Positions 36,139-45,355 are shown, counted from the stretch's first letter. The stretch: DNA of 64,000 nucleotides from Flavobacteriales bacterium (GCA_947449575.1 CANFRV010000013.1:35523-99522), one strand, 5' to 3'. Notes: a model not told the origin generated them from the letters alone. Program-made: numbers and translations.

Positions 36139-36228
36139 TTTTTTTTAGAAATTTAAAAAATTACTTTTTTCATATAGATAAGTTATATACCTTTATAGCA
36201 TAAGCAAGATTACTAAAAGAGAATACAA

Positions 36229-37221
36229 ATGAAAAATATTGGTGTTAACGGGTTTGGAAGAATTGGAAGATATTTTACGCGGTTAAGTCTGCTTCGAGAT
36301 GATATAAATGTAGCGGTTGTAAATGATTTATCAGATATAAATACCTTGGCTCATTTACTAAAGTATGATAGTATTCATTCCAAATTAAACCTAGGATTTA
36401 CAATAGTTGAAAATAAAATTGTTTTTGAAAATGGAAAAGAAATAATTTTTCTAAAAGAACGAAATCCTGAGTTGATTCCTTGGAAAGAACACAATGTTAA
36501 AATCGTATTAGAATCAACAGGATTATTTCTAACCAAAGAAGAAGCAGAAAAACACATAAAGGGAGGCGCAGAAAAAGTAATTATTTCAGCTCCAGGAAAA
36601 GGAGAAGATATAAAAAACATTGTGATTGGTGTAAATGATCAAATTCTTAATGTGGATGATACAATTATTTCAAATGCATCTTGCACCACAAATTCAGCTG
36701 CACCTATGTTAAAAGTGCTCTTAGCAATGTGTGACGTTGAAAATGCATATATAACGACCGTTCATAGTTACACCTCAGACCAACGATTACACGATTCACC
36801 TCATGCAGATTTACGCAGAGCAAGAGCTGCTGCGTTATCTATTATTCCGACTAGTACTGGTGCAGCAAGTGCATTAGCTAAAATTTTTCCAGCATTAAAA
36901 GGAAAAATAGATGGGAATGCATTTCGGGTTCCTGTGCCAGATGGCTCAATGACTGACCTAACTTTGGTAGTGAAAAATCCACCTACCGCAAAAGCAATAA
37001 ATGATGCTATGAAAACAGCATCAGAAGGAGAGCTGAAAGGTATTTTAAGATATACCGAAGACCCAATTGTATCTATCGATATTGTAGGTGATCCAAATAG
37101 CTGTATTTTTGACTCAGAATTAACGAGTGTAACAGGTAATTTAATTAAAGTTATTGGATGGTATGACAATGAAGCTGGATACTCAAATCGACTTATTGAT
37201 CTAGTGAAAAAATTATACTAA
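36229..37221 (+). CDS. gap: Glyceraldehyde-3-phosphate dehydrogenase, type I
   Basis: This glycolytic enzyme oxidises glyceraldehyde 3-phosphate to 1,3-bisphosphoglycerate. NGFGRIGR at residue 7-14 binds NAD, the catalytic Cys is in SNASCTTNSAAP near 150, HSYTSDQRLHDSPH near 177 carries the catalytic His, and the C-terminus has WYDNEAGYSNRL near 310. The 330-aa length is normal. It is monocistronic, with a terminator-like hairpin region upstream. NAD versus NADP preference is not obvious. Confidence 0.96.
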   Translation: MKNIGVNGFGRIGRYFTRLSLLRDDINVAVVNDLSDINTLAHLLKYDSIHSKLNLGFTIVENKIVFENGKEIIFLKERNPELIPWKEHNVKIVLESTGLFLTKEEAEKHIKGGAEKVIISAPGKGEDIKNIVIGVNDQILNVDDTIISNASCTTNSAAPMLKVLLAMCDVENAYITTVHSYTSDQRLHDSPHADLRRARAAALSIIPTSTGAASALAKIFPALKGKIDGNAFRVPVPDGSMTDLTLVVKNPPTAKAINDAMKTASEGELKGILRYTEDPIVSIDIVGDPNSCIFDSELTSVTGNLIKVIGWYDNEAGYSNRLIDLVKKLY

Positions 37222-37278
37222 TTCTGCAGATAGAATTTGAGTCTTCTTTAAGAGATAATTAAAAAATGTCTTAAAAAA

Positions 37279-38553
37279 TCAAAGTTTAAGTATCCATGCA
37301 TTTGGAAATGAACCTTTAAAAGATTTTTGTCCTGATTTAGCATCATCAATATTAGAATAATTAGCAATTGTTAAGTAGAATTTTCCATTATTCTTTACTG
37401 TAGAAGCATCTTTTTGACCTTCCGCTACTAATTTATCAACTGCACGATCAGCATTTTTTCTTTCAAAGAATGATCCTACTACAAGATAAAACGTTTGTTT
37501 TTTATCCATCGGTTCACTCCTTTTTGTAGGTTTTGAAATTATTAGTTCATCTGAGTTCACAGGGAGTTCATCAACAACTGTTTTTTTTACTTCTTCCTCT
37601 TCTGGAGCTGTCATTAATTGCTGTCCATCAGAGGAATTTGTTTTAGTTGGTTGCGTTGTATCCATTTCCATTTTTTGAATGGATTCATTTTCTTCACTTT
37701 TAGTGTTTGTGGACTGGCTAAGGAATGGAATAAATTGCCTGATATTTTTATAATTTAGTCCAACAGCAGTTCCTCCGGCAATTAATAGTAAAATCAAAAA
37801 TAGCAGTATAAAAAAACCTACACCTCTCTTTTTTCTAACTTTCACCAAACTGGGGGTATGTATTTCCTCTTCTTTTTCTATTTCAATATCCTCAACTAAT
37901 GGCTCTTCGGAAATAATCTCTTCAACTACATTTTCATGAGAAGTTTTTTTCTCCTCAAAAGTATTATCAATAGTATTGCTTTCGCTATCAAGAGATTCTT
38001 CATTTTCAGCAGTTTCATCGATGGTTGATGATATCACATCATTTACTATTGGTTCACTAATAATCATTTCAACTTCCTCTATTATATCAGAAGAAATTTT
38101 CTGTTCAAGTATAACTGGCTCTTCATTCACAATATCCTCAATCACGCTTTCTGATGCTGGGATTTCTTCTGAAATTTCAATTTCTGACTTTTCTTCAGGA
38201 ATAAATACATTTACATCTCCAATTTCATCAGAACTTACAGAAATATTGTTTGAGAAATAGACTTCACCATTACTATCTTTTGAAAATTCACCCATTCCAT
38301 TCAGTGATGAAGCCACTCCCTCGTCGATCGTATTCATAATATTTTCAACTTTAGTTGAAACGAGATTCTTTGCTTCCTCTAAAGAAATATTTTCTTTTTC
38401 AGCAATATAGGAGGTTAGTTTCCCATCATCATATTTTAAATAAGACATAAACATTACCTCTCCGGTATTTTCATTTATGATGGTAAGTGCACCTAATCCT
38501 GGTATAATAACCGTATTAACCTCTTTTAGTATTTGTTGCAAATATTTTTCCAT
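37279..38553 (-). CDS. HU-CCDC81/SPOR membrane protein
   Basis: A 424-residue protein with three parts. Residues 1-108 match the bacterial HU-CCDC81 (HU-like) domain (LQQILKEVNTVIIPGLGAL). A long, very acidic Glu/Ser/Ile linker covers 110-235. A single membrane span lies at about 244-266, preceded by the basic KVRKKRG, so the N-terminus should be cytoplasmic. A periplasmic C-terminal SPOR domain (FYLVVGSFFERKNADRAV, 355-424) binds denuded peptidoglycan. The architecture suggests a tether between nucleoid or another cytoplasmic partner and the septal wall. It converges on gap. Confidence 0.88.
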   Translation of the reverse strand: MEKYLQQILKEVNTVIIPGLGALTIINENTGEVMFMSYLKYDDGKLTSYIAEKENISLEEAKNLVSTKVENIMNTIDEGVASSLNGMGEFSKDSNGEVYFSNNISVSSDEIGDVNVFIPEEKSEIEISEEIPASESVIEDIVNEEPVILEQKISSDIIEEVEMIISEPIVNDVISSTIDETAENEESLDSESNTIDNTFEEKKTSHENVVEEIISEEPLVEDIEIEKEEEIHTPSLVKVRKKRGVGFFILLFLILLLIAGGTAVGLNYKNIRQFIPFLSQSTNTKSEENESIQKMEMDTTQPTKTNSSDGQQLMTAPEEEEVKKTVVDELPVNSDELIISKPTKRSEPMDKKQTFYLVVGSFFERKNADRAVDKLVAEGQKDASTVKNNGKFYLTIANYSNIDDAKSGQKSFKGSFPNAWILKL

Positions 38554-38603
38554 AATTTATTTTTAGATGTTTGAAGTAATATTGGTTATAATGATACGAA
38601 AAA

Positions 38604-39461
38604 TTAATGAAAAAGTTCAGAGAATTGAAAACTTTCATTAAGACGAACTCCTTTTTCACTTTGCATCACAGTACAACACTCATTAACACTGTCATGCTCT
38701 AGGAATAATACATACTCTTTTTCAGTAGCCAAATTTAAAAAAATTTCTTTTTCAGACATGGTAAGTAAAGGACGAGTATCATACCCCATAACGTATGGAA
38801 GTGGAATATGGCCAACACTAGGAAGTAAATCAGCCATGAATACAAGTGTTTTTTCTTGATAATGGATGTGAGGAATCATCATACTCTCCGTGTGCCCATC
38901 AACAAAGAAAATATCTACATTGTTAAATGCATTTTTTGTAAAATCTCCTGTTCTTTCGATAAATTGTAGTTGACCACTCTCTTGCAGAGGCAGAATGTTT
39001 TCGGACAAAAAAGAAGCTTTTTCCCGAGGATTTGGTTTTGTTGCCCACTCCCAGTGATTTTCAGTACTCCAATAAATCGCATTTTTGAACACAGGTTCAA
39101 AACCTGTTCTGTCTTTATTCCATTGAATTGCTCCCCCACAGTGATCAAAATGCAAATGCGTTAAAAACACATCCGTTATATCATCCGGTGAAAACCCAAG
39201 CGTTTTTAGGTTACCCTTCAATGAATCGGATCCATTCAATGAAAAGTGAGAGAAAAATTTTTCATTTTGTTTATCCCCAATTCCAGTATCAATAAGCATT
39301 AACCTATCACCGTCTTCAATCAATAAGCTGCGCATTGACCAATCGCACATATTATTTGCATCCGCAGGATTCGTTCTTTGCCACATTGACTTAGGAACGA
39401 CACCAAACATAGCACCTCCATCTAACTTAAAATTTCCAGTATTTAAAGGGTGAATTTTCAT
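38604..39461 (-). CDS. MBL-fold metallohydrolase
   Basis: A 285-residue metallo-beta-lactamase-fold hydrolase with LIDTGIGDKQ near residue 58, the metal motif THLHFDHCGG near 106-115, FVDGHTESM near 174 and a conserved HDS near the end. It resembles the N-acyl-homoserine-lactonase/quorum-quenching and general hydrolase branch, but substrate cannot be inferred. It is 50 bases downstream of the SPOR protein gene start and could be separately transcribed. Confidence 0.88.
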   Translation of the reverse strand: MKIHPLNTGNFKLDGGAMFGVVPKSMWQRTNPADANNMCDWSMRSLLIEDGDRLMLIDTGIGDKQNEKFFSHFSLNGSDSLKGNLKTLGFSPDDITDVFLTHLHFDHCGGAIQWNKDRTGFEPVFKNAIYWSTENHWEWATKPNPREKASFLSENILPLQESGQLQFIERTGDFTKNAFNNVDIFFVDGHTESMMIPHIHYQEKTLVFMADLLPSVGHIPLPYVMGYDTRPLLTMSEKEIFLNLATEKEYVLFLEHDSVNECCTVMQSEKGVRLNESFQFSELFH

Positions 39462-39504
39462 AAGGTAAATTATTTAATGTAAACATTTAATCACTCATCA
39501 GATT

Positions 39505-40377
39505 TCATTTTATAGCCGCAAAATAGAGTAATCCAATCGCCAAAACAGAAGCAAATAGGCCAATAATTTTTTGACGACTCGCATTTTCCTTAAAGGCAAC
39601 AAATCCGATCAGCGCAGAAACCAAAACGATAGAAACATTCATAATAGATAAAACAGTAGAATCATTCCATTCTGGAGAATTATAAGCATCTAATAAAAAA
39701 TAAATCGAAAAAAAATTAGGAATACCTAATAACAAACCCGCTAAAATACTTTTTATCTCTATTTTCTCAAGCCCTTTAATTAATCTTAATCCTAATACAA
39801 TTATACCTATTAATCCTGCGATTCCGAAACCAATGGCACAAAATAGAGGGTTTGAAATATTTTGTATTTCATTTTCTTGAAAATAATTTAGCACGATATC
39901 CAAGAATGCACTTCCTACAAATAATAAGATAAGCATCCACGTATACGATTTTTCAGAAGAAGCTTCTTTCTTTTGATAAGCCATTAAAAAAACGCCTAAA
40001 AAGGCAAAAATAATTCCAGCAATCTTCATTACTGAAAGTGACTCATTATAGAATTTAATCATAAATAACAAGGTCAAAGCCATACTCATTTTTACCGCTA
40101 CAGATGTCATTGCAACTCCATTTTTCTGACTACTAAGTCCCATAACTAAAAACAAAGCAATGAATAAAACACCTGCAATGACAGCTAGATACAACCAACT
40201 TCCCTGATACAAAGAATTGGAATTCCAATCTTTTCCAAAAATTAAAAAACCACATAAAAAGGCAGTAACATAATTAAAAACGATTGATTGAAAAGTATTG
40301 ATCCCAAATTTTGGATACAACTTAAATTGAACTAAAATTAGACTTGTTAAAGTAATTGTTAAAATTAAAGAAATCAT
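39505..40377 (-). CDS. EamA-family membrane transporter
   Basis: A 290-residue integral membrane protein with about ten hydrophobic segments in two repeats of five, as in EamA/DMT drug-metabolite exporters. The conserved loop after the first segment is followed by the FGINTFQSIVFNYVTAFLCG region and a second repeat beginning at about 147. The 4-base overlap with ribD suggests translational coupling. A role in moving riboflavin intermediates or other metabolites is speculation. Confidence 0.82.
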   Translation of the reverse strand: MISLILTITLTSLILVQFKLYPKFGINTFQSIVFNYVTAFLCGFLIFGKDWNSNSLYQGSWLYLAVIAGVLFIALFLVMGLSSQKNGVAMTSVAVKMSMALTLLFMIKFYNESLSVMKIAGIIFAFLGVFLMAYQKKEASSEKSYTWMLILLFVGSAFLDIVLNYFQENEIQNISNPLFCAIGFGIAGLIGIIVLGLRLIKGLEKIEIKSILAGLLLGIPNFFSIYFLLDAYNSPEWNDSTVLSIMNVSIVLVSALIGFVAFKENASRQKIIGLFASVLAIGLLYFAAIK

Positions 40378-41408
40378 ACGTTTTTATATATGTAAATTTG
40401 GTCTGATGAGAAACTAAAACTTGAATCAGGTGTTTTAGAAAGATTAGGAGCTTTTAGCCCCTCTTGAAAAAATGAATCTCCGACAATTACTCTAATTTCA
40501 TCCCAGAGATTAGAATCAATAAAAGATTGATGAGTTGCACTTCCGCCTTCCACAAAAACAGACTGAATGTTAGAATTGTACAATGCCGCAAGAATGTTGG
40601 ATACATTCATATTTGGAACTTTTAGCCATTCAATATTTCCAACTTTCTCAGATTTAACTAGATTGATACATACTGTTTTTGATTCGTCATTGAAAACTAG
40701 GGAGGACATTGGCAGTCGTAAATGACTATCTAGAACAATACGAATAGGATTATTCCCCGAAATTGCGCGCACTGTTAATACCGGGTTATCATTTTCAACC
40801 GTCTTTCTGCCCACCAATATTGACTGCTCTTGCGAGCGCCATTTATGCACCAAAGTTTGAGTTTCAGAATCACTAATCCAATTGCTTAACTGCTTTGCAT
40901 CCGTTCGTTGTTTATCTATAAAACCATCTTTCGTTTGAGCCCATTTTAAAATAACATAGGGTCTTTTTTTCTCATGAAATGTAAAAAATCGCTTATTTAA
41001 CTCTCTACACTCTTTCTCTAAAACGCCAACAGTAACCTCAATTCCAGTATCTTTCAATTTTGAAATACCTTTTCCAGCCACTTCTGAATAACTATCTATA
41101 GAACCAATTACAACTCTTTTAAAGCCATATTTTACTAATAAATCAGCACATGGAGGGGTTTTTCCAACGTGTGAACAAGGTTCTAGAGAAACATATATTG
41201 TAGACTGTTTCAATACAGCTTTATCATGAACAGCATTAACAGCGTTCACCTCCGCATGCGCTTGACCAAATATTTGATGAAATCCTTCACTAATAATTTT
41301 ATTATCAAAGACAATTACAGCGCCAACCATTGGGTTTGGTGCAACTGATCCTTCTCCGCGTCGAGCAAGATCAATACATCTTTGCATGTAAAATTCATCT
41401 ATTTGCAT
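40374..41408 (-). CDS. ribD: Bifunctional riboflavin deaminase/reductase RibD
   Basis: Residues 1-140 form the deaminase with GEGSVAPNPMVGAVIV, HAEVNAV and EPCSHVGKTPPCAD, a complete zinc site. Residues 145-345 form the HTP reductase domain (PYVILKWAQTKDGFID, and VEGGSATHQSFI near 284). I chose the ATG at 41408 because it begins MQIDEFYMQRCIDLA; an ATG 27 bases upstream adds nothing family-like. It overlaps the EamA gene by 4 bases. ribH is elsewhere (48935), so the pathway genes are scattered. Confidence 0.94.
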   Translation of the reverse strand: MQIDEFYMQRCIDLARRGEGSVAPNPMVGAVIVFDNKIISEGFHQIFGQAHAEVNAVNAVHDKAVLKQSTIYVSLEPCSHVGKTPPCADLLVKYGFKRVVIGSIDSYSEVAGKGISKLKDTGIEVTVGVLEKECRELNKRFFTFHEKKRPYVILKWAQTKDGFIDKQRTDAKQLSNWISDSETQTLVHKWRSQEQSILVGRKTVENDNPVLTVRAISGNNPIRIVLDSHLRLPMSSLVFNDESKTVCINLVKSEKVGNIEWLKVPNMNVSNILAALYNSNIQSVFVEGGSATHQSFIDSNLWDEIRVIVGDSFFQEGLKAPNLSKTPDSSFSFSSDQIYIYKNV

Positions 41409-41481
41409 GCTACGAATATAGTAAAAAGCAATCATTTTAAAGAGAAAAGCTCAACAACTACTTTTTTTCTTCTGAAATTAT

Positions 41482-41489
41482 TATATTCG
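41482..41489 (+). promoter_or_regulatory. Putative -7 element for the MFS gene
   Basis: TATATTCG resembles TAnnTTTG with one mismatch, 37 bases before the start codon of the transporter, with a T-rich stretch about 20 bases upstream at the -33 position. Confidence 0.35.
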
Positions 41490-41525
41490 TGAATAATTCA
41501 TTCGACATAAATAACAATACTTAAA

Positions 41526-42779
41526 ATGAAAACATTCACATTCAAAGAAAAGATTCGTCATCTCTTCTGTTTGCCTGTTATTGTAGCTGCCTTGGGATAC
41601 TTTGTAGATATTTATGATTTATTGTTATTCGGAATTGTTCGAGTTCCAAGTTTGACAAGCATGGGTATTGAGCCTGATGCGGCAGGAATTTTAATTTTTA
41701 ATTGGCAAATGTTTGGCTTAGTTTTAGGTGGCATTCTTTGGGGTGTTTTAGGCGATAAAAAAGGTCGATTATCCGTTTTATTTGGATCAATCATCGTTTA
41801 TTCTTTGGCAAATATAGCGTGTGGTTTTCTCCCTCAAATCGATTTTATGGATAAAACAACAGCTTATGCTGCACTTCGTTTTATTGCAGGTATTGGACTT
41901 GCGGGAGAGTTAGGAGCTGGAATTACTTTAGTCGCGGAATCATTACCCAAAGAACTTCGTGCCATTGGAACATCGATCGTAGCAGGATTTGGATTACTAG
42001 GAGCAGTAGCCGCTTATTTAACATTTGAAGTCACCAAGGAATGGACGACGGCCTATTTTATAGGCGGAAGTATGGGGATATTACTACTCATTTTTAGAAT
42101 TGGAGTGGTCGAATCTGGAATTTTTAAAGAGATGGAGCATAAAAAAATGATCTCAAAAGGAAATTTCTTCTCTTTGTTTACCAGTAAAGATCGTTTTGTG
42201 CGCTACATGAAATGCATTGCAATCGGTCTTCCAACATGGTTTTGTATTGGTATTTTGGCAACTTTAGCCAATAAATTCAACGGGCCTTTAGGCATCAAGG
42301 GGCAGCCTCTTTCTCCAGGTCTTGCCATTATGTGGTCATTTATTGGTATTTCTGCAGGAGATTTTATGAGTGGCTTTATAAGTCAATGGCTTCGATCGAG
42401 AAAAAAAGCGATTGTTTTAATGATGCTTTTCACTTTAATTGGCGTTATTCTTATGCTTTTCGGAAACGTAAAGACAGCACAAACATACTATTTTTATTGC
42501 GTTTGGTTAGGAGTCGGAACAGGATATTGGGCAATGTTTGTAACTGTAGGAGCTGAGCAATTTGGTACAAATCTTCGATCAACCGCTACCACCACAATAC
42601 CGAATATGGTCAGAGGAATGGTGATCCCGATGACTTTACTCTTTAATGCTGCAATTCTACCTCTTCACAACGTTATTTATGCCGCAGCGCTAGTAGGAAC
42701 GATTGCTTTTTCGCTCGGATTGTACTGCACTTTAACAATCAGCGAATCACATGACAAAGATTTAGATTTTATTGAGTAA
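41526..42779 (+). CDS. MFS transporter
   Basis: A 417-residue major facilitator superfamily protein with 12 predicted membrane spans. The cytoplasmic loop motif GGILWGVLGDKKGRLS lies between spans 2 and 3 (near residue 69-84), and GIGLAGELGAGITLVAESLP is near 125. It resembles the sugar- or aromatic-acid-proton symporter branch. The substrate is unknown. It is followed by a lipoprotein gene 42 bases downstream on the same strand. Confidence 0.85.
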   Translation: MKTFTFKEKIRHLFCLPVIVAALGYFVDIYDLLLFGIVRVPSLTSMGIEPDAAGILIFNWQMFGLVLGGILWGVLGDKKGRLSVLFGSIIVYSLANIACGFLPQIDFMDKTTAYAALRFIAGIGLAGELGAGITLVAESLPKELRAIGTSIVAGFGLLGAVAAYLTFEVTKEWTTAYFIGGSMGILLLIFRIGVVESGIFKEMEHKKMISKGNFFSLFTSKDRFVRYMKCIAIGLPTWFCIGILATLANKFNGPLGIKGQPLSPGLAIMWSFIGISAGDFMSGFISQWLRSRKKAIVLMMLFTLIGVILMLFGNVKTAQTYYFYCVWLGVGTGYWAMFVTVGAEQFGTNLRSTATTTIPNMVRGMVIPMTLLFNAAILPLHNVIYAAALVGTIAFSLGLYCTLTISESHDKDLDFIE

Positions 42780-42821
42780 CTTGTATAACAAACAGTATTT
42801 AAAAAACCGTAATTGCTAAAA

Positions 42822-43439
42822 ATGGATCGTTTTTTTTATCTCATTTTACTATTTCTTGCGCTGCATTTATATTCGTGTGGAGAACAGCCGACGACTAAGA
42901 AATTGAAAATGGGCGAAACATCATTACCAAGTTGTCCGCTAACATTTGACTTTTCTAAAAAAATGTACACAATCGATGATAAAGAAATCCATTTTCTCTT
43001 AAATTCTCTTGAAAAATTCGATTCAGAAATCATCCGTAAAGATGTGCAAATCATCAATGAAAATGCAAATAAATATGGCAGTTTTACAGTCTATAAAAAG
43101 AATGAAAAGAGTCTGAAAATTATCAGTGACATTTACATCAAAGACTTAAATTTATCTGCAACAAAACATGAAATATATTTTCTGGATTCATGCAATATTG
43201 TCGCAAAAATGACAAAGCATGCCTATCGGTCCAAAAGAATTAACTCTATTTATTATTTCTCATTTCATAATGGAACGTACATTGGTTGTATCGTTTTACA
43301 TCATCACTCTCTATTTCATAAAAAAGATAAGTGGCTGAACATTACCAATGATAAATTAGCTTTGAATTGGAGTGAAAGAATTTATAATAACATTATTGAA
43401 CAACACTTATCGACCGAGCAAAAAATACATCAATATTAA
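42822..43439 (+). CDS. Predicted lipoprotein, unknown function
   Basis: A 205-residue protein with a lipoprotein signal peptide: the hydrophobic FFYLILLFLALHLYSC segment ends at a Cys in the lipobox LYSC near residue 19. The mature part has no family I recognise and is rich in Lys and aromatic residues. I take the ATG at 42822; a TTG nine bases earlier is possible. It follows the MFS gene and precedes the peroxiredoxin terminator. Possible envelope role only. Confidence 0.65.
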   Translation: MDRFFYLILLFLALHLYSCGEQPTTKKLKMGETSLPSCPLTFDFSKKMYTIDDKEIHFLLNSLEKFDSEIIRKDVQIINENANKYGSFTVYKKNEKSLKIISDIYIKDLNLSATKHEIYFLDSCNIVAKMTKHAYRSKRINSIYYFSFHNGTYIGCIVLHHHSLFHKKDKWLNITNDKLALNWSERIYNNIIEQHLSTEQKIHQY

Positions 43440-43471
43440 TTGATTTTCAATCTCTTTAAAAGTTATCAGCA

Positions 43472-43502
43472 AAAAAAGAGGCTGTCTCATGAGACAGCCT
43501 AC
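43472..43502 (-). terminator. Terminator with palindromic GGCTGTCTC core
   Basis: An exact palindrome from 43479 to 43500 (arms AGGCTGTCTCA and its complement) is followed on the minus strand by CTTTTTTT. It therefore terminates the peroxiredoxin gene and also faces the end of the plus-strand lipoprotein gene. The core is the same GGCTGTCTCA motif as at 35953 and 36128. Confidence 0.85.
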
Positions 43503-43522
43503 TTAATATCAAAAAACAGTAA

Positions 43523-44155
43523 TTAATGTTTCGCTAAATAATCAGCAACACCATCAAAACTAGCTTTCATCCCTTCAGATCCTTTTGTCCAGTTTGCAGG
43601 GCAAACTTCACCATTTTCTTGGAAAAATTGTAAAGCATCTACCATTCTTAATGCTTCATCAACGTTTCTTCCCAAAGGAAAATTATTTACTAATTGGTGC
43701 ATCACTACTCCGTTTTTATCTATTAAAAATAATCCACGGTAAGCAATCATTGGACCGCTAGCTTCTAATTTACCATCCATATCATACTCATATTCACCCG
43801 CTAAAACACCGAAAGACTCAGAAATCGTTTTAGAGGTATCAGCAACCAAAGGATACGTTACACCTTCTATTCCTCCTTTATTTTTAGGAACTTGTAGCCA
43901 TCCCCAATGAGATTCTTCCGTATCCGTCGAACAAGCGACAACTTTCACTCCTCTTGATTCAAACTCACCTAATTGTGCTTGAAAAGCATGTAATTCTGAT
44001 GGGCAAACAAACGTAAAATCTTTTGGATAAAAGAAAAATAACACTTCATTTTTACCAATAAATTGATCCAAAGAAAAACCACTTACCACTTCTTTACCAT
44101 TAATAACAGCTCCAGCTGAAAATGATGGCGCTTTTTTACCTACTAATACACTCAT
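43523..44155 (-). CDS. Typical 2-Cys peroxiredoxin (AhpC/Prx1 type)
   Basis: A 210-residue thiol peroxidase. The peroxidatic Cys lies in KDFTFVCPSELHAF near residue 51 and the resolving Cys in NGEVCPANWTKG near 172. FFYPKD precedes the active site. Length and both Cys positions fit the AhpC/Prx1 group, which reduces H2O2 and organic hydroperoxides. It is transcribed divergently from the LysR-type gene at 44357, as expected for an OxyR-controlled peroxiredoxin. A possible -7 element TAACTTTG lies at 44290-44297, giving a 130-base leader. Confidence 0.96.
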   Translation of the reverse strand: MSVLVGKKAPSFSAGAVINGKEVVSGFSLDQFIGKNEVLFFFYPKDFTFVCPSELHAFQAQLGEFESRGVKVVACSTDTEESHWGWLQVPKNKGGIEGVTYPLVADTSKTISESFGVLAGEYEYDMDGKLEASGPMIAYRGLFLIDKNGVVMHQLVNNFPLGRNVDEALRMVDALQFFQENGEVCPANWTKGSEGMKASFDGVADYLAKH

Positions 44156-44289
44156 TTTTATTTATTTTTTAATCGTTTATGCTTAAGAATTCAAAATTAA
44201 TCAAATCTATTTTCTCTACCTATTACCAAAATGTTAATAAAACTATTTTAGTAGAGAAAAAATGATAAATAAATCTTCTTCTAACGCAT

Positions 44290-44297
44290 CAAAGTTA
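44290..44297 (-). promoter_or_regulatory. Putative -7 element for the peroxiredoxin gene
   Basis: Read on the minus strand the sequence is TAACTTTG, a perfect TAnnTTTG match. It leaves about 130 bases of leader before the start at 44155. The leader has no strong hairpin that I can see. Confidence 0.4.
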
Positions 44298-44302
44298 CGT
44301 AA

Positions 44303-44343
44303 TTTGATTTAATCAATTATATTGATTACTTTTATGTATCAAT
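44303..44343 (+). promoter_or_regulatory. LysR-gene promoter with overlapping LysR-type dyads
   Basis: TTTG at 44303-44306 is followed after 20 bases by TACTTTTA at 44327-44334, a good Bacteroidota promoter. It is overlapped by AATCAAT-TAT-ATTGATT (44311-44327) and by ATTGAT-N11-ATCAAT (44321-44343), the T-N11-A layout of LysR-family sites. Autoregulation is inferred. Confidence 0.55.
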
Positions 44344-44356
44344 AAATAATATCTAT

Positions 44357-45286
44357 ATGATTTCCACTCAACAAATGCACTACATTTTAGCCGTTCATGA
44401 TCATCGTCATTTTAAGCGAGCGAGTGAAGTATGCTTTGTAACGCAGCCAACTCTATCCATGCAAATTAAGAAAGCTGAAGATGATTTAGGTTTCTTAATT
44501 TTTGATAGATCCACACATCCGCTGGCGATTACAAATTTTGGCTCAGCGTTGATTATTATTATTCGAGATATATTAATTGAACTTGAAAAAATTCCAAAAT
44601 TGACCCAATCAATGAGCGGCATGTACTTTGAACATTTGCGAATTGGTATTATACCGACTATATCAGCATTTCTAGTTTCTGACATGTTTGATAAATGGAA
44701 ACAAGCTTTACCGCACATTCAATTGACCTTAGAAGAAATGAAGTCAGATGAATTATTACTTGCATTGGAAAAAAAAGAAATCGACTTAGCAATAATGGCA
44801 GGTCCTCACCATCAAACAAACCTAAGAACCATACCACTATTTAAAGAAGAAATAAAAGCATACATACCTTCGAAACAAGAAGATTTTATTACTTCCAATG
44901 ACTTGATTGACATGCATCCATGGCTACTCAGTAAAGGAAACTGTTTGCGCACGCAGATGATTCATTTTTGCGGACTAGGGAATGAATTGGAGAGTAATTG
45001 GAATTATGAAGGTGGGAATTTAGAATTATTACTCCGAATGGTGGATGTTAAAGGAGGGTACTCACTTGTTCCTGAAGAGTATCAAAGAGTTTTGAAATTG
45101 GACAGCACGAAATGTAAAAGGATTTATTCTTCCGAAAACAAAGAAATTCCAGCACGTGAAATCATCGCTTTACTTCCAAATCGGACGACAAAATGGGAAT
45201 CAATTGAAAAAATTATCAGAGGTGTGCAATTAAATTATGGAAAGGATGATACAGAAAATAAATTTCAAATTTTGAACTGGAAGTAA
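44357..45286 (+). CDS. LysR-family regulator, probably OxyR-like
   Basis: A 309-residue transcription factor with an N-terminal winged helix (MISTQQMHYILAVHDHRHFKRASEVCFVTQPTL, residues 1-34, with HTH) and a periplasmic-binding-protein-like effector domain from about residue 90. The effector domain has a Cys in LSKGNCLRTQMIHFCGLG near 190 and a second in the same segment, which is where OxyR carries its redox-active Cys pair. Divergent orientation next to a peroxiredoxin supports an OxyR role. Confidence 0.85.
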   Translation: MISTQQMHYILAVHDHRHFKRASEVCFVTQPTLSMQIKKAEDDLGFLIFDRSTHPLAITNFGSALIIIIRDILIELEKIPKLTQSMSGMYFEHLRIGIIPTISAFLVSDMFDKWKQALPHIQLTLEEMKSDELLLALEKKEIDLAIMAGPHHQTNLRTIPLFKEEIKAYIPSKQEDFITSNDLIDMHPWLLSKGNCLRTQMIHFCGLGNELESNWNYEGGNLELLLRMVDVKGGYSLVPEEYQRVLKLDSTKCKRIYSSENKEIPAREIIALLPNRTTKWESIEKIIRGVQLNYGKDDTENKFQILNWK

Positions 45287-45355
45287 TTTTAGGCTGAGGT
45301 TGAGATTGAGATTGAGCTTAAGGTAAGGTTGAGAATTGTCAATCTTAAAGTTAAC
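45287..45355. repeat. Low-complexity GAGATT repeat in a convergent gap
   Basis: Between the convergent LysR and O-methyltransferase genes the plus strand reads GAGGTTGAGATTGAGATTG and continues with similar short units. No stem with T-tract is clear. It looks like decayed simple repeats and not a gene or RNA. Confidence 0.5.

Larger units (their letters stand above)
35925..36228. other. Non-coding AT-rich gap between the CHU_C gene and gap
   Basis: This 304-base stretch holds no ORF worth calling. It contains the terminator at 35952-35988, a related inverted sequence GAGACAGCCTC at 36128-36138, a repeated TTACTTTTTCATATA-like segment (about 36070 and 36160), and a likely -7 element TACCTTTA at 36188-36195 for gap. 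Confidence 0.7.

Noticed and set aside
45287..45355. Direct repeats in the LysR/methyltransferase gap as an attachment site or small RNA
   Set aside because: The units are short and imperfect, with no integrase nearby and no promoter or terminator structure.
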